Positions 40,343 through 49,343 are shown, counted from the stretch's first letter. The stretch: DNA of 49,646 bases from Lachnospiraceae bacterium (GCA_014804785.1 JAAUZD010000029.1:12833-62478); one strand, 5' to 3'. Notes: generated by a model from the letters alone, not told the origin. Translations and numbers: made by a program.

Positions 40343-40795
40343 TTAAAGTTTTTTCTTCATGCAAACCGATTCTTCCATATCAACATATTGTCCATAATTA
40401 GGTATAACCTTATAACCACTTTTTCTATATAATGCCATAGCCGATACAAGTGGTTCACCAGACTCCAATATAAAATACTTAAATCCTTTTTCCCTTGCTC
40501 GCTCTTCAAGCATTTTCATAAGTATATTTGATATTCCACGTCCGCGGTATTCTTTTTTTACAAATACTCTCTTTACTTCCGCACATTCATCGTCATATTT
40601 CTTAAAACTTGCACTCCCCACCGGCACATCATTCTCATATGCTACAACAACATCATGAATGTCATCTAATTTGTTATATTGAAGATATTCAGCTATATTT
40701 TCTTCGCCTCCTACAATTTCATTTAAAAAATCATCTAATTCATGGCACAATTCTATAAAGTTTCGATCACGTCCATCTGTATATTCAATTCTCAT
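40343..40795 (-). CDS. GNAT-family N-acetyltransferase
   Basis: This 150-aa GNAT has VKRVFVKKEYRGRGISNILMK near residues 73-93 (acetyl-CoA loop YRGRGI) and ALYRKSGYKVIPNYG at the end. GAGGAA precedes the ATG. It is monocistronic. The ending resembles GNATs acting on amino acids or small amines, but no substrate can be assigned. Confidence 0.92.
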   Translation of the reverse strand: MRIEYTDGRDRNFIELCHELDDFLNEIVGGEENIAEYLQYNKLDDIHDVVVAYENDVPVGSASFKKYDDECAEVKRVFVKKEYRGRGISNILMKMLEERAREKGFKYFILESGEPLVSAMALYRKSGYKVIPNYGQYVDMEESVCMKKKL

Positions 40796-41060
40796 AATAT
40801 GTATTCCTCTATCAATTCAATCAGTATATTTCCTGCCTTGTACCTACATTCTAGCGAGCGCAAAGAGGAAAGTCAATAAAACTATCCATTAGATGAAATT
40901 GATACCATATGAAAGCAGTATGATATTCCAAAATGCTTTTTTAGCTACACACTCATCTTCAAAAAGGTCTTTAAATTCAAAGTTTTCTCTTATTCCGAAT
41001 TGATTATTTCACTCGATCACGTTTTTCCATTGTAGTCAGTGTATGCTTTATTTGGCAAAA
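40796..41060. other. Gene-free stretch with a weak coding relic
   Basis: A minus-strand frame near 41010-40890 reads NFEFKDLFEDECVAKKAF and ends NIILLSYGINFI without a start codon. It may be the tail of a lost gene. Nothing else is seen before the MerR promoter. Confidence 0.3.
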
Positions 41061-41074
41061 ATATAATTTTATTA

Positions 41075-41105
41075 TTGACTTGAAGCACACTTCATAGTTT
41101 ATGCT
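41075..41105 (+). promoter_or_regulatory. MerR-type promoter with 19-bp spacer
   Basis: TTGACT (41075-41080) and TATGCT (41100-41105) are separated by 19 bp. The spacer starts with the dyad TGAAG-CACA-CTTCA (41081-41094). Confidence 0.85.
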
Positions 41106-41127
41106 AAAAAGAAAAAGGCAGGTTTAT

Positions 41128-41547
41128 ATGTATTCAGCAAAAGAAGCATCAGAAATAACAGGATTATTAACAGCAACTTTAAGATATTATGAAAAAGAAA
41201 AACTATTGCCGCAGATAGCCAGAAACAACCAAAAATATAGACAATATACAGATGAGGACATTGAATGGATAAAAATGATACAGTGCATGCGTATGGCAAA
41301 TATCCCCATTCAGTCCATTAAGGAGTATGTTTCCCTGCTAGTACGAGGCGGAGAAACCATTGAGCAGCGTTATGCTATGGTACAAAATCACATGAAGGAT
41401 ATTAAAAATCAAATGGCCAATTTAAAAAATGCATTTATTTTGACGCAAAAGAAATTATTATTTTATGAAAAGCTTTTAGAAGATCCTTCATGCAGAAGTA
41501 TATCATATATTGAAGAATGGAAGTTATTTAACCATGGAGAAAATTAA
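41128..41547 (+). CDS. MerR-family regulator
   Basis: This 139-aa protein has the MerR helix-turn-helix (MYSAKEASEITGLLTATLRYYEK, residues 1-25, continuing to about 70) and a C-terminal coiled coil. The frame upstream to 41101 is rejected, because that ATG lies in the -10; the ATG at 41128 follows AAAGGCAGG. It lies 12 nt before the SDR gene. Regulators of this subtype control oxidoreductase genes in response to electrophiles or organic compounds. Confidence 0.93.
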   Translation: MYSAKEASEITGLLTATLRYYEKEKLLPQIARNNQKYRQYTDEDIEWIKMIQCMRMANIPIQSIKEYVSLLVRGGETIEQRYAMVQNHMKDIKNQMANLKNAFILTQKKLLFYEKLLEDPSCRSISYIEEWKLFNHGEN

Positions 41548-41559
41548 TGGAGGAAAAGA

Positions 41560-42333
41560 ATGAAAAATGTTTTAATTACAGGGACAACAAGCGGAATCGG
41601 AAAAGCGTTTGCTGAGAAATTTGCCAGTACCGGGAATAACATAATACTTATTTCAAGGGATAGGCAGAAATTGGAACAACAACAATTATTTTTACAGGAT
41701 CAGTACCATGTAACAGTAAATTTTATTGCATATGATCTGACAAAAGAAGATGCCGTAGATTTGATTATGGAGCAAATAAACAACTGGAATATATCTATTG
41801 ATTTCCTTGTCAACAATGCAGGTTTCAATGAATGTGGTTTATTCTCCGAAACAGATATAATCAAAGAGAGAAAAATGATTGACCTGCATATACGTTTTGT
41901 TACATGCCTTACGAAACGTATTCTGTCAATTATGGAAAAGAACAACTACGGGCACATCCTTAATATCGGTTCTACAGGTTCTTTCATTCCCTCTCCCTCT
42001 GACGCAGTTTATTCAGCAACGAAAGCATATATCATGTCTTTTTCAAATGCCCTTTATGGTGAGTATGAAAATACAGGAATAAAAATCACCCTGCTTTGCC
42101 CCGGAGCAACGGAAACCGAATTTGCCCGAAAAGCAAATATAGAACATACTCTACTTTTTAAATTCGCTGTGATGAAACCCGATAAAGTTGTTAATATGGC
42201 ATATCCCAAAATGCTAAAGGGAAAACGCTTAATCATTCCGGGATTGTATAATAAACTTCTTGTTTTCTTCTCAAAAATAATGCCTGTCAAAATTACAAAC
42301 AGGCTGACTATGATTATGATGAACAGTCATTAA
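41560..42333 (+). CDS. Short-chain dehydrogenase/reductase (SDR)
   Basis: This 257-aa enzyme has the NAD(P)-binding motif TGTTSGIG (7-14), NNAG (85-88) and the catalytic Ser138, Tyr151 and Lys155 (YSATK). The C-terminus is hydrophobic (KLLVFFSKIMPVKITNRL), suggesting a lipid-like substrate, as in DltE/YqjQ-type SDRs. GGAGG precedes the ATG. It is co-transcribed with the MerR regulator. Confidence 0.93.
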   Translation: MKNVLITGTTSGIGKAFAEKFASTGNNIILISRDRQKLEQQQLFLQDQYHVTVNFIAYDLTKEDAVDLIMEQINNWNISIDFLVNNAGFNECGLFSETDIIKERKMIDLHIRFVTCLTKRILSIMEKNNYGHILNIGSTGSFIPSPSDAVYSATKAYIMSFSNALYGEYENTGIKITLLCPGATETEFARKANIEHTLLFKFAVMKPDKVVNMAYPKMLKGKRLIIPGLYNKLLVFFSKIMPVKITNRLTMIMMNSH

Positions 42334-42337
42334 AAGA

Positions 42338-42427
42338 CTGGGTGAATCAGTAAAAACAACGCTCGACACTTATGCACACTTATATCCAGATTGTACGATT
42401 TTAGCAATGCGTTTAGCTAAAACTTAT
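42338..42427 (+). pseudogene. Tyrosine recombinase C-terminal relic
   Basis: Reading LGESVKTTLDTYAHLYP, then about 12 more codons, this is the last part of a phage/ICE integrase, with the catalytic Tyr in TLDTYAH. Nothing upstream in the same frame belongs to an integrase; the SDR gene ends at 42333. It marks the edge of a lost mobile element. Confidence 0.7.
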
Positions 42428-43665
42428 GGAAACTCCACCCCTAAATCCTCAAACTTCGCCTCAATAGGGGTATAATATCTGCTGACAAAAGTAATCAGCC
42501 CCAAACCATCCTGTGTCAAATAAAAATCCGAATCCATTTTATCTAATGAATCACTGTCATCGTTCTCCCATTCCTCTCGTACATTTTGCAGCCACGATTC
42601 ACTGCTCTCCTCATTACTTCCGTCTTCCCAAAACCACAAGCACTGAAAAGCGCCCGTATCAAGCAATGATACCAGCGTCCAGTCATCACCTATCACATCC
42701 CGCAGTTGCAGTACTTCTCCGGTTTGCATATTGATGGTAATGCCTGTTTCCCATTCATTCGGATGATTGGCACCGCGGAAAGAATTATATTCATAAATAC
42801 GCACGGAAAAATATGTTTCATCCTCTCTTGTAATAACATAATTCCTGTTGATATCCGAATATGCCACACCGCCGGGATTCCACTCTTTTTCCTCCGCACC
42901 ATACATATAAAAGAAAGCCTCTCTCAATGCGGCATTAATCCGTTCTTCCAATTCATCATCCTCTAACCAAACCTGCGGATATTCAATTGTGATATAGATA
43001 TCCATCCTGTCATCATAATAGGTATAAAGGTAATGTCGTACATATCTGCCCATCCATTCGGAATCGGACAACATCTGCCTCTCATCATGCTCAATTGGTC
43101 CATTTTCCGAATCGTAATGTATCGAAACCCCTATATCCAGATTCTTTATAATCTGCGTCTGATATACATAGTTTTCCCATATTTCTTTTGCAAAGGAATC
43201 ATCCTCGCGTAATGCCCAGAAAGAGTCTTTTGTAAAAATATTTTCCCACTGTCCTTTAAAAGAATACCATCCGCTTTGCTCATCGTAGGTATAAGAAATT
43301 CTTTCACCCCACAGTTCGCCTTCCCCTTCTAGCAGGATATCACATGCATATTTTCCGTCTTCGCCTTCTATTTCGCCAAAATACGCCTGATATATTCCCT
43401 CTATCCCGTAGGTGCGGAATCCTTCCTGAATATAAAGCGTCAACTGCTGGTAGGCATCTATCTGCTCCGGAGAAAGTCCTGCAAAATCATTCTCCTTCAC
43501 ATCTTGCGCAGTTGTTTCTGATTCCGACAGCACTTCCTCCACTGAAGATTCTGCCACATCACTCACTATCTCTGTTTTTTCCTGTCCGGCATTGCCGCAG
43601 CCTGCAAACAGAATGCAGATAGCAAAACAGGCAACGAATATGGTATAACGCATTGCTTTTTTCAT
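42424..43665 (-). CDS. Lipoprotein with DUF3298/RsiV-like domain
   Basis: This 413-aa lipoprotein has the signal MRYTIFVACFAICILFAGC with lipobox FAGC, an acidic linker and a middle beta-rich domain. The C-terminal part (about 290-400) is of the DUF4163/DUF3298 type (NRNYVITREDETYFSVRIYEY, NPGGVAYS). The frame start at 43791 is rejected in favour of the ATG at 43665 (GGAG upstream, signal peptide start). It follows the GNAT gene by 37 nt. Function is unknown, probably surface sensing. Confidence 0.8.
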   Translation of the reverse strand: MKKAMRYTIFVACFAICILFAGCGNAGQEKTEIVSDVAESSVEEVLSESETTAQDVKENDFAGLSPEQIDAYQQLTLYIQEGFRTYGIEGIYQAYFGEIEGEDGKYACDILLEGEGELWGERISYTYDEQSGWYSFKGQWENIFTKDSFWALREDDSFAKEIWENYVYQTQIIKNLDIGVSIHYDSENGPIEHDERQMLSDSEWMGRYVRHYLYTYYDDRMDIYITIEYPQVWLEDDELEERINAALREAFFYMYGAEEKEWNPGGVAYSDINRNYVITREDETYFSVRIYEYNSFRGANHPNEWETGITINMQTGEVLQLRDVIGDDWTLVSLLDTGAFQCLWFWEDGSNEESSESWLQNVREEWENDDSDSLDKMDSDFYLTQDGLGLITFVSRYYTPIEAKFEDLGVEFP

Positions 43666-43702
43666 GATACTTTTACTCCATATTGAACTGGCATATGATG
43701 AA

Positions 43703-44218
43703 TTACATTTCTCCTTCATATTCCATTGACCGCATTTGTATACTTCCGTCCAATTTTTCAAATTTTCCATATCCCACAAAATGCAATCCACACTTTTTCA
43801 TAACATTTCCCGAAGCAAGATTAGGCTCACAATGAGAGGAAGCAAATTTCCGTGCACCAAAGTTTATATGGGCATAATTCATCATTGCTTTTACCGCCTC
43901 TGTAGCATATCCCATCCCCCAACAATCATATCTGAAATTATAACCAAATCCCCAACAACCTTTTGAAGAATTAAATCCAATATCTCCGCTACCAATTAGC
44001 TTGCCATCTGAAATACGTTCAAAGCCAAAATTATATGTGCTTGTATCCTTTTCGACAAAAGCGAGCCACTGTCTTACTTGCTCAATATCAATATAGGTAG
44101 TGTAAACCATATACCTGGAAACCCTTTCATCACTAACCCATTCAAATACATCTTCTGCGTCAATAATTTTAAGAGGACGCAGCAGCATACGTTCTGTATT
44201 TATTTGAATATCATGCAT
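43703..44218 (-). CDS. RimJ/RimL-like GNAT acetyltransferase
   Basis: This 171-aa protein has the RimJ-type start INTERMLLRPLKIIDAEDVF, then YDCWGMGYATEAVKAMMNY and ASGNVMKKCGLHFVGYG. Its ATG shares a base with the stop of the YitT gene (TAATG), so translation is coupled. It may acetylate a protein N-terminus or an antibiotic-like amine. The gene order is YitT, GNAT, lipoprotein. Confidence 0.92.
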   Translation of the reverse strand: MHDIQINTERMLLRPLKIIDAEDVFEWVSDERVSRYMVYTTYIDIEQVRQWLAFVEKDTSTYNFGFERISDGKLIGSGDIGFNSSKGCWGFGYNFRYDCWGMGYATEAVKAMMNYAHINFGARKFASSHCEPNLASGNVMKKCGLHFVGYGKFEKLDGSIQMRSMEYEGEM

Positions 44219-45084
44219 TATTTATCCGCCTTCTTTTTAATATGATTTCCAATAATCTCTGACACATCACTAATCGTAATAAAAGCCCTTGCATCTGCCT
44301 CTTTGATCAGTTGCTTCAGTTGATAGATTTCAAGTCGGTTCAGTACACAGTAAAGGACCACCTTTTTTCCGCTAATCAGGCCCTCACCCTCCAACATTGT
44401 CACGGTGCGTCCCATCTTCTTATAGATTTCATCCGCAATCCTGCGTCCCTCATTCGTGATTATCATGGCAGCTTTTGCCTGCTCCACGCCTGTCTCTACA
44501 AAATCAATCACTTTCGACGTGATAAAATACGTCAGCAGGCTGTACATGGCCCGGTCAAATCCAAACAGAAAACCTGCGGTCGTATAGATCATAATATTGA
44601 TGAAAAGAACCGTCTGTCCCACCGGAAGATTAAAACGCCGGTTCAGAAAGATCGCCACCGTCTCCGTTCCGTCGAGGCAGCCGCCGGAGCGAATGACAAG
44701 CCCCACGCCTATTCCCAAAAACACTCCTCCGAAACAGACGGCCAGAAGATAATCCCGCGTTATATCCGTAAGCGACGCAAATATTTCCAGAGAACCCGAA
44801 AATGTCACCATGGCAACCGCAGATTTGGCAATAAATTTGGTTCCCAGCTTCCGCATACCGACGATCAGGAACGGAAGGTTGAGCACCAGAGTCAGTACTC
44901 CCAGCGGAATCCTGCTAAGATTATTGATCATAATCGAGATTCCCACGATCCCTCCATCCAGGATCGTACATGGAACCAAAAATTCTTCAATGGAAAAAGC
45001 AGCGATCATCGCACCTGCCACCAGCGTCACATAACTAAAAATCTCCTTCATATAATCTTTCGACTTTGCAACATGTTCTGACAT
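44218..45084 (-). CDS. YitT-family membrane protein
   Basis: This 288-aa protein has an N-terminal membrane domain of five or six helices (residues about 18-190, EEFLVPCTILDGGIVGISIM and VIRSGGCLDGTETVAIFLNRR) and a C-terminal DUF2179 domain (about 215-285, AAMIITNEGRRIADEIY and GEGLISGKKVVLYCV). YitT proteins are probable small-molecule transporters or sensors. CGGAGG supports the ATG at 45084 rather than upstream codons. Confidence 0.93.
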   Translation of the reverse strand: MSEHVAKSKDYMKEIFSYVTLVAGAMIAAFSIEEFLVPCTILDGGIVGISIMINNLSRIPLGVLTLVLNLPFLIVGMRKLGTKFIAKSAVAMVTFSGSLEIFASLTDITRDYLLAVCFGGVFLGIGVGLVIRSGGCLDGTETVAIFLNRRFNLPVGQTVLFINIMIYTTAGFLFGFDRAMYSLLTYFITSKVIDFVETGVEQAKAAMIITNEGRRIADEIYKKMGRTVTMLEGEGLISGKKVVLYCVLNRLEIYQLKQLIKEADARAFITISDVSEIIGNHIKKKADK

Positions 45085-45422
45085 AGACATTACCTCCGAA
45101 ATTATCATATCAATGAAAACCGTACCCGTCAAACAAAAAAAATGTAGTTCTGCTTTTGCAATCAATTACTTAAATACTACGCTATTTAACATATAATTAT
45201 CCCCAAACTTCAAAAAGCAGACGAGATGTATCAGCTACCCTTATAACAAGGGGCGGTCCCCTTGTGTTGGGCATTATATCAAGAAGATACCGAAAAAACA
45301 CCGAGTCGGAGCATTGAACAGTTCAAAAAAATTAAGCAGTATTTAATGGAATTGTTTGTGCATTGGTGATAAGATAATGGCGATGAACAATTAAACAAAT
45401 TGGGATTTAAAGGAGAGCGAAA
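45085..45422. other. Gene-free stretch with a hairpin and a short frame
   Basis: CAAGGGG-CGGT-CCCCTTG (45247-45264) is a 7-bp hairpin without a T-run. A frame 45262-45369 (ending FKKIKQYLMELFVHW) may be a gene relic. AAAGGAGAG precedes the GNAT at 45423. Confidence 0.4.
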
Positions 45423-45911
45423 ATGGATATTGAATTTAGAAAAATAACGGAGTTCCCTCGCGGAACACTTGCATCTCTTTTGAAAGACGGTTATTCCTTT
45501 GAACCGAAATTCGAGCGCGATTGGCATAAACAATGGCAAGAGTTTGATGACTTCTTTTATGATAACCCTCATATTGCTGAGTTTAGTGGATTTATGACCG
45601 TCTTGGACGGAAAACCCATCGGGTTTGTTTCGTGGAATCCAACAAATCTACCCGAATCAACAGAAGTTGGACACAACTGTATTTTAACGAAATACAAGGG
45701 AAATGGCTATGGGAAACGACAGATGCGGGAGGCGGTTCAACGCATGATTGCGCAAGGAGCAAATAAGATAGTTGTTTGGACAAGTGAAATTTGTGTTTCC
45801 GCTCAACACACCTATGAAAGTGCAGGCTTTCAATTTGTAAAGAAGAGCGAGGAAACATTTCACCCCGAATATTCAGGACAAAGAATACATTACGAATTTG
45901 TAGTAAGCTAA
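45423..45911 (+). CDS. GNAT-family N-acetyltransferase
   Basis: This 162-aa GNAT has HNCILTKYKGNGYGKRQMREA (acetyl-CoA loop KGNGYG, near residues 92-104) and SAQHTYESAGFQFVKKSEE. AAAGGAGAG precedes the ATG. The dehydrogenase gene follows 47 nt later and may be co-transcribed. The substrate is unknown. Confidence 0.92.
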   Translation: MDIEFRKITEFPRGTLASLLKDGYSFEPKFERDWHKQWQEFDDFFYDNPHIAEFSGFMTVLDGKPIGFVSWNPTNLPESTEVGHNCILTKYKGNGYGKRQMREAVQRMIAQGANKIVVWTSEICVSAQHTYESAGFQFVKKSEETFHPEYSGQRIHYEFVVS

Positions 45912-45958
45912 ATCTTCATTTGAAGAGCACTTGATGGAAACACATTAGAAAGGAAAAA

Positions 45959-46927
45959 ATGATACGAATTATTGCTATAATCAAAAAATGTTTGGAATGT
46001 GAGAAAGAACTTATTTTATCATCAGTTGAAAAAGAGGATAAGGTTTTGTTTTTTGACAATGAGGAGGAACTTCTTAAAAGCGAGGATTATGCGAATGTAG
46101 AAATTGTATTTGGTGAACCTGAATACAGTACGATTCACTGTATGAAAAATCTTAGATGGATTCAAATGACTTGGGCAGGTGCCAATAAATACACTTCTGC
46201 ACCGGATTTTCCTGATAATATTATTCTTACCAGTGCATCAGGTGCCTATGGATGTGTTATTTCTGAATATATCGTTTCCGGAATTCTTGCATTATATAAA
46301 AATCTGTTCTCATATCGTGCGCAAATGAAAAGCGGCGGTTGGAACCAAATTGAGGGTGATGATACTCTAGAGGGGAAAAGAGTACTTATTTTAGGAACAG
46401 GAAATATTGGACAGGAAACTGCAAAAAAGCTTAGATGTTTTGGGTCTTATACTGTTGGAATATGTCGTACTCCAAACAATAAGGATTTGCCCTTTGATGA
46501 AATATATACAATAGACAGTGTTGATGCGCAACTGCAAAGTGCTGATGTGGTTATTATCACGCTTCCGGGTACAGCAGAAACAGCGGGAATGTTTGATGCA
46601 GAAAGAATAAAAAAGATGAAGGGAAACGCCATACTCGTAAATGTTGGACGCGGATTTGTTGTGAATACGGACGAATTAACAAATGCTCTGCAGAAAGGAC
46701 TACTCAGAGGTGCAGTTCTTGATGTTACAGATCCTGAACCTTTACCTGAAAAGCATCCTCTCAGATATATGGAAAATGTGTTATTGACTCCGCATATTTC
46801 AGGAATAAGCTGGGGCGAAAATAAGTTTACAAGAAAGAGAATTTTAGATATATTCTGCGAAAATATGAAGCGGGATAGAAATAATGAGCCTAAAAAGAAT
46901 ATGATTGATTTCAATAAAGGGTATTGA
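45959..46927 (+). CDS. D-isomer-specific 2-hydroxyacid dehydrogenase
   Basis: This 322-aa enzyme has the Rossmann motif LGTGNIG (145-151) and the catalytic triad Arg231 (VNVGRGF), Glu260 (DPEPLP) and His279 (TPHISG). It belongs to the GhrA-like branch and reduces 2-keto acids with NAD(P)H. AAAGGA precedes the ATG. All catalytic residues are present. Confidence 0.94.
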   Translation: MIRIIAIIKKCLECEKELILSSVEKEDKVLFFDNEEELLKSEDYANVEIVFGEPEYSTIHCMKNLRWIQMTWAGANKYTSAPDFPDNIILTSASGAYGCVISEYIVSGILALYKNLFSYRAQMKSGGWNQIEGDDTLEGKRVLILGTGNIGQETAKKLRCFGSYTVGICRTPNNKDLPFDEIYTIDSVDAQLQSADVVIITLPGTAETAGMFDAERIKKMKGNAILVNVGRGFVVNTDELTNALQKGLLRGAVLDVTDPEPLPEKHPLRYMENVLLTPHISGISWGENKFTRKRILDIFCENMKRDRNNEPKKNMIDFNKGY

Positions 46928-47060
46928 TTTACAAGCAAAGCATATACAGTACGATGTGATGAATCAGCCTAAGGTTACGCTTTTACCTTCGATAACGTGA
47001 AGAGACTAAATTACCCTTTTACGTCACATATTACGTTAGCAAATTATTAATACAAATATC

Positions 47061-47113
47061 TTGACAAGGCAAAAATTTAGTGATATATGTGTATATACAC
47101 GGTGCATATACAC
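47061..47113 (+). promoter_or_regulatory. MarR gene promoter with two operator palindromes
   Basis: TTGACA (47061-47066) and TATATG (47084-47089) are 17 bp apart. GTGTATATACAC (47089-47100, perfect) and GTGCATATACAC (47102-47113, one mismatch) lie directly downstream, centres 13 bp apart. This is a typical MarR autorepression site. Confidence 0.85.
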
Positions 47114-47185
47114 AGAAAGAAGAATAGGCGACAAAATGGAAGAGGAATTTTCCATGATTAAATCTTTTTGAAGGAGAAATATTTT

Positions 47186-47620
47186 ATGTCAAATTTATAT
47201 AAAAGCGAATGTTACTGTACTAATTTGAGGCGAAGCGCAAATGCTGTTTCGGATTTTTATGACAGCGCATTAAAAGATACGGGGCTTACAATAGCACAAT
47301 ATTATCTACTTATTAACTTATCAAGACTGCAAAGCGCAAATATTACACATTGGGCAGAACGAGTGGGATTAGACAGAAGCACAATGGTTCGGAATATTAA
47401 ATTATTAGAATCGCGTAATTTGATTGAGAAAACAGAGGGGCATGGTAAAACTTTTACATTATCAGCGGTAGGAAAAAAATCTTTAGAAGCAGCCGTTACT
47501 GTCTGGAACGAAGCTCAAAAGAAGATGGAACTATTTTTAGGGAAAGAAGATGCAGAAGCAATTCTGCGCATTGGCAGTAAACTTCAAACCTTGAAAGAGA
47601 CAGAAATAACACTTTTATAA
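47186..47620 (+). CDS. MarR-family transcriptional regulator
   Basis: This 144-aa protein has the winged helix-turn-helix of MarR (AQYYLLINLSRLQSANITHWAERVGLDRSTMVRNIKLLESRNLI, here cited as positions about 38-81) and the wing TEGHGKTFTLSAVGK. The ATG at 47186 follows GAAGGAG; the upstream TTG at 47168 is rejected. It is followed by the MFS gene after 22 nt, which it should repress until a ligand binds. Confidence 0.93.
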   Translation: MSNLYKSECYCTNLRRSANAVSDFYDSALKDTGLTIAQYYLLINLSRLQSANITHWAERVGLDRSTMVRNIKLLESRNLIEKTEGHGKTFTLSAVGKKSLEAAVTVWNEAQKKMELFLGKEDAEAILRIGSKLQTLKETEITLL

Positions 47621-47642
47621 AAGGATAAAGGTAAAAAGCAAA

Positions 47643-48860
47643 ATGAATCGGATAACAAAAAATAATTTTTGGCAGTATCTAATTGCCGTGGTAGCAGCGT
47701 GTCTTGTTTTTGGCATTATGCAGGGAACGAAAGACAACTACGGCATTATGATGAATGGCATTATAGAACATACAGGAATCAGTTACGCTGCTGTTAGTTT
47801 TGCCATTGGCATTGGTCAAATTTTATACGGAGTTACACAACCTTTATTTGCTATGCTGGCATTGAAAAAATCTAATGCCTTTGTATTGCTATGTGGTATT
47901 ATTTTAATGGCAACAGGATTGATTGCAACTCCATTTTGTACACAGATATGGAGCATGCTGTTGTTTTTTGGCATTATTTTACCTACTGGTACAGGAGCAC
48001 TTTGTTTAGGAGTTGTGATGGGGGCAATCTCTCCAATCATTGGTGAAAAACGGGCAGCAGCGGCTTCTGGTATTATACAGGCAAGTGCAGGAATTGGTGA
48101 TGCATTGATGGCTCCGGCCCTTCAACATTTGACGGCCTGGCGTGGAATTACTATAGCCATGCCGGTTTTTAGTATCCCTATTTTGTTTATGCTTCCTGTA
48201 ATTATATGGCTTTCTCAAGGCAAAAAGAAAAATGAAACACAAACATTTCAAGCTAACAATACCGATGATGACCACCACCCCGAAACTCTGTCCGTTATTC
48301 TGCGTGCAGCATTTCGTGATCGAACCTATTGGTGCTTACTGATTGGATTTTCTACTTGCGGTTTTCATATGTCGATTATTGAAACACATTTGTTTTCGCA
48401 GTATTTATCTAATGGCATACCGGGCAGTATCACCTCATTAGCGCTAACGGTTTACGGAATTGCCACCATGCTTGGAGCAGTAATCACCGGTTTTTTAGGG
48501 CGGTACTTTCGCATGAAAAATGTGCTTGCTTCGGTGTATGGAATCCGTGTTTTGATTGCGATTGTATTTATTTTTCTGCCGAAATCTATTCCATTTGCCT
48601 TTATTGTTACGGCAGCTTTGGGATTAACGGGCGATTCCACTGTACCGCCGACGACAGGTATCATTAGCGGCAAAGTAGGAATTGCAAAAATGGCAGTTTT
48701 ATATGGTTCCCTTTGCATCGGGCATCAGGTTGGAGCATTTGCCAGCGCATGGCTTGGAGGTATTCTTGTTACTACTCCTCTTAGCTATACTGCATTATGG
48801 ATTGTTGATTTGTGTCTTTGCTCCATTGCATCAACGGTTAGTTTTCTAATAAAGGATTAA
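47643..48860 (+). CDS. MFS transporter (OFA/NreB-like)
   Basis: This 405-aa protein has 12 hydrophobic segments. The N-terminal half starts with LIAVVAACLVFGIMQGTKDNYGIM, typical of the OFA/monocarboxylate MFS branch. Symmetric motifs include GEKRAAAASGIIQA. It should move a small organic acid or drug. It is co-transcribed with the MarR gene, whose loss of repression would switch it on. Confidence 0.9.
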   Translation: MNRITKNNFWQYLIAVVAACLVFGIMQGTKDNYGIMMNGIIEHTGISYAAVSFAIGIGQILYGVTQPLFAMLALKKSNAFVLLCGIILMATGLIATPFCTQIWSMLLFFGIILPTGTGALCLGVVMGAISPIIGEKRAAAASGIIQASAGIGDALMAPALQHLTAWRGITIAMPVFSIPILFMLPVIIWLSQGKKKNETQTFQANNTDDDHHPETLSVILRAAFRDRTYWCLLIGFSTCGFHMSIIETHLFSQYLSNGIPGSITSLALTVYGIATMLGAVITGFLGRYFRMKNVLASVYGIRVLIAIVFIFLPKSIPFAFIVTAALGLTGDSTVPPTTGIISGKVGIAKMAVLYGSLCIGHQVGAFASAWLGGILVTTPLSYTALWIVDLCLCSIASTVSFLIKD

Positions 48861-49024
48861 TGATCAAGGACATAACCGCCATTGCCATGCGTGATCCATT
48901 TATTATAAATGTCTGCGCGTTTTTTATCTGGTCAACGTTGGCACTAGTTCTATTTGTCCGTAAGATAACAATTTATCAAGGTTTTATTCAGTATATCAAA
49001 GCGGGCACTACAGAGGTATCCTAG
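48860..49024 (+). CDS. Possible 54-aa membrane ORF coupled to the MFS gene
   Basis: The ATG overlaps the MFS stop (TAATG). The frame has one hydrophobic segment, FIINVCAFFIWSTLALVLFV. It overlaps the beginning of a GNAT relic in another frame, so it may be only degenerate DNA. Confidence 0.25.
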   Translation: MIKDITAIAMRDPFIINVCAFFIWSTLALVLFVRKITIYQGFIQYIKAGTTEVS

Positions 49025-49257
49025 TGGCAGAGGTTGACGGTAAAGTTGTTGGGACTGTTTGGGTTCGCATTATGAACGATTATGGACATATAGACAATGA
49101 AACGCCTCTTTAGCACTCTCCCTTTATAAAGAATATCGGGGATTTGGCTCTGCAATATGCCTTTCAGATAACTGGCGCAAAGGCGGTTCAACTGAATGTT
49201 TTCAGTGAAAATACTTTAGCGAAACAATGTTATGAAAAAGTTGGCTTTATTGAATGA
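48969..49257 (+). pseudogene. Degenerate GNAT acetyltransferase
   Basis: One frame reads VAEVDGKVVGTVWVRIMNDY, continuing GHIDNETP, and then hits a stop. LYKEYRGFGSA follows in another frame, and then AVQLNVFSENTLAKQCYEKV, ending GFIE, in the first. These are the successive parts of a GNAT, with at least one internal stop and frame changes and no start. The acetyl-CoA loop has lost residues. It is dead. Confidence 0.75.
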
Positions 49258-49343
49258 AATATTGATAAAGATGTATTTTCATATAAAGACGAGTTATGGA
49301 GCAGATGTAACATGATAGTTTCAAAACAATCATCTTCTAATTT

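Noticed and set aside
44311-45081. Long plus-strand frame (256 codons) opposite the YitT gene
   Set aside because: It lacks a ribosome site, is rich in His, Arg and Lys with no recognisable motif, and mirrors a clear YitT gene on the other strand.
6298-49257. Integron-like cassette array
   Set aside because: The gene content is suggestive, but no attC-like imperfect palindromes recur between genes, there is no IntI gene, and many genes have their own promoters.
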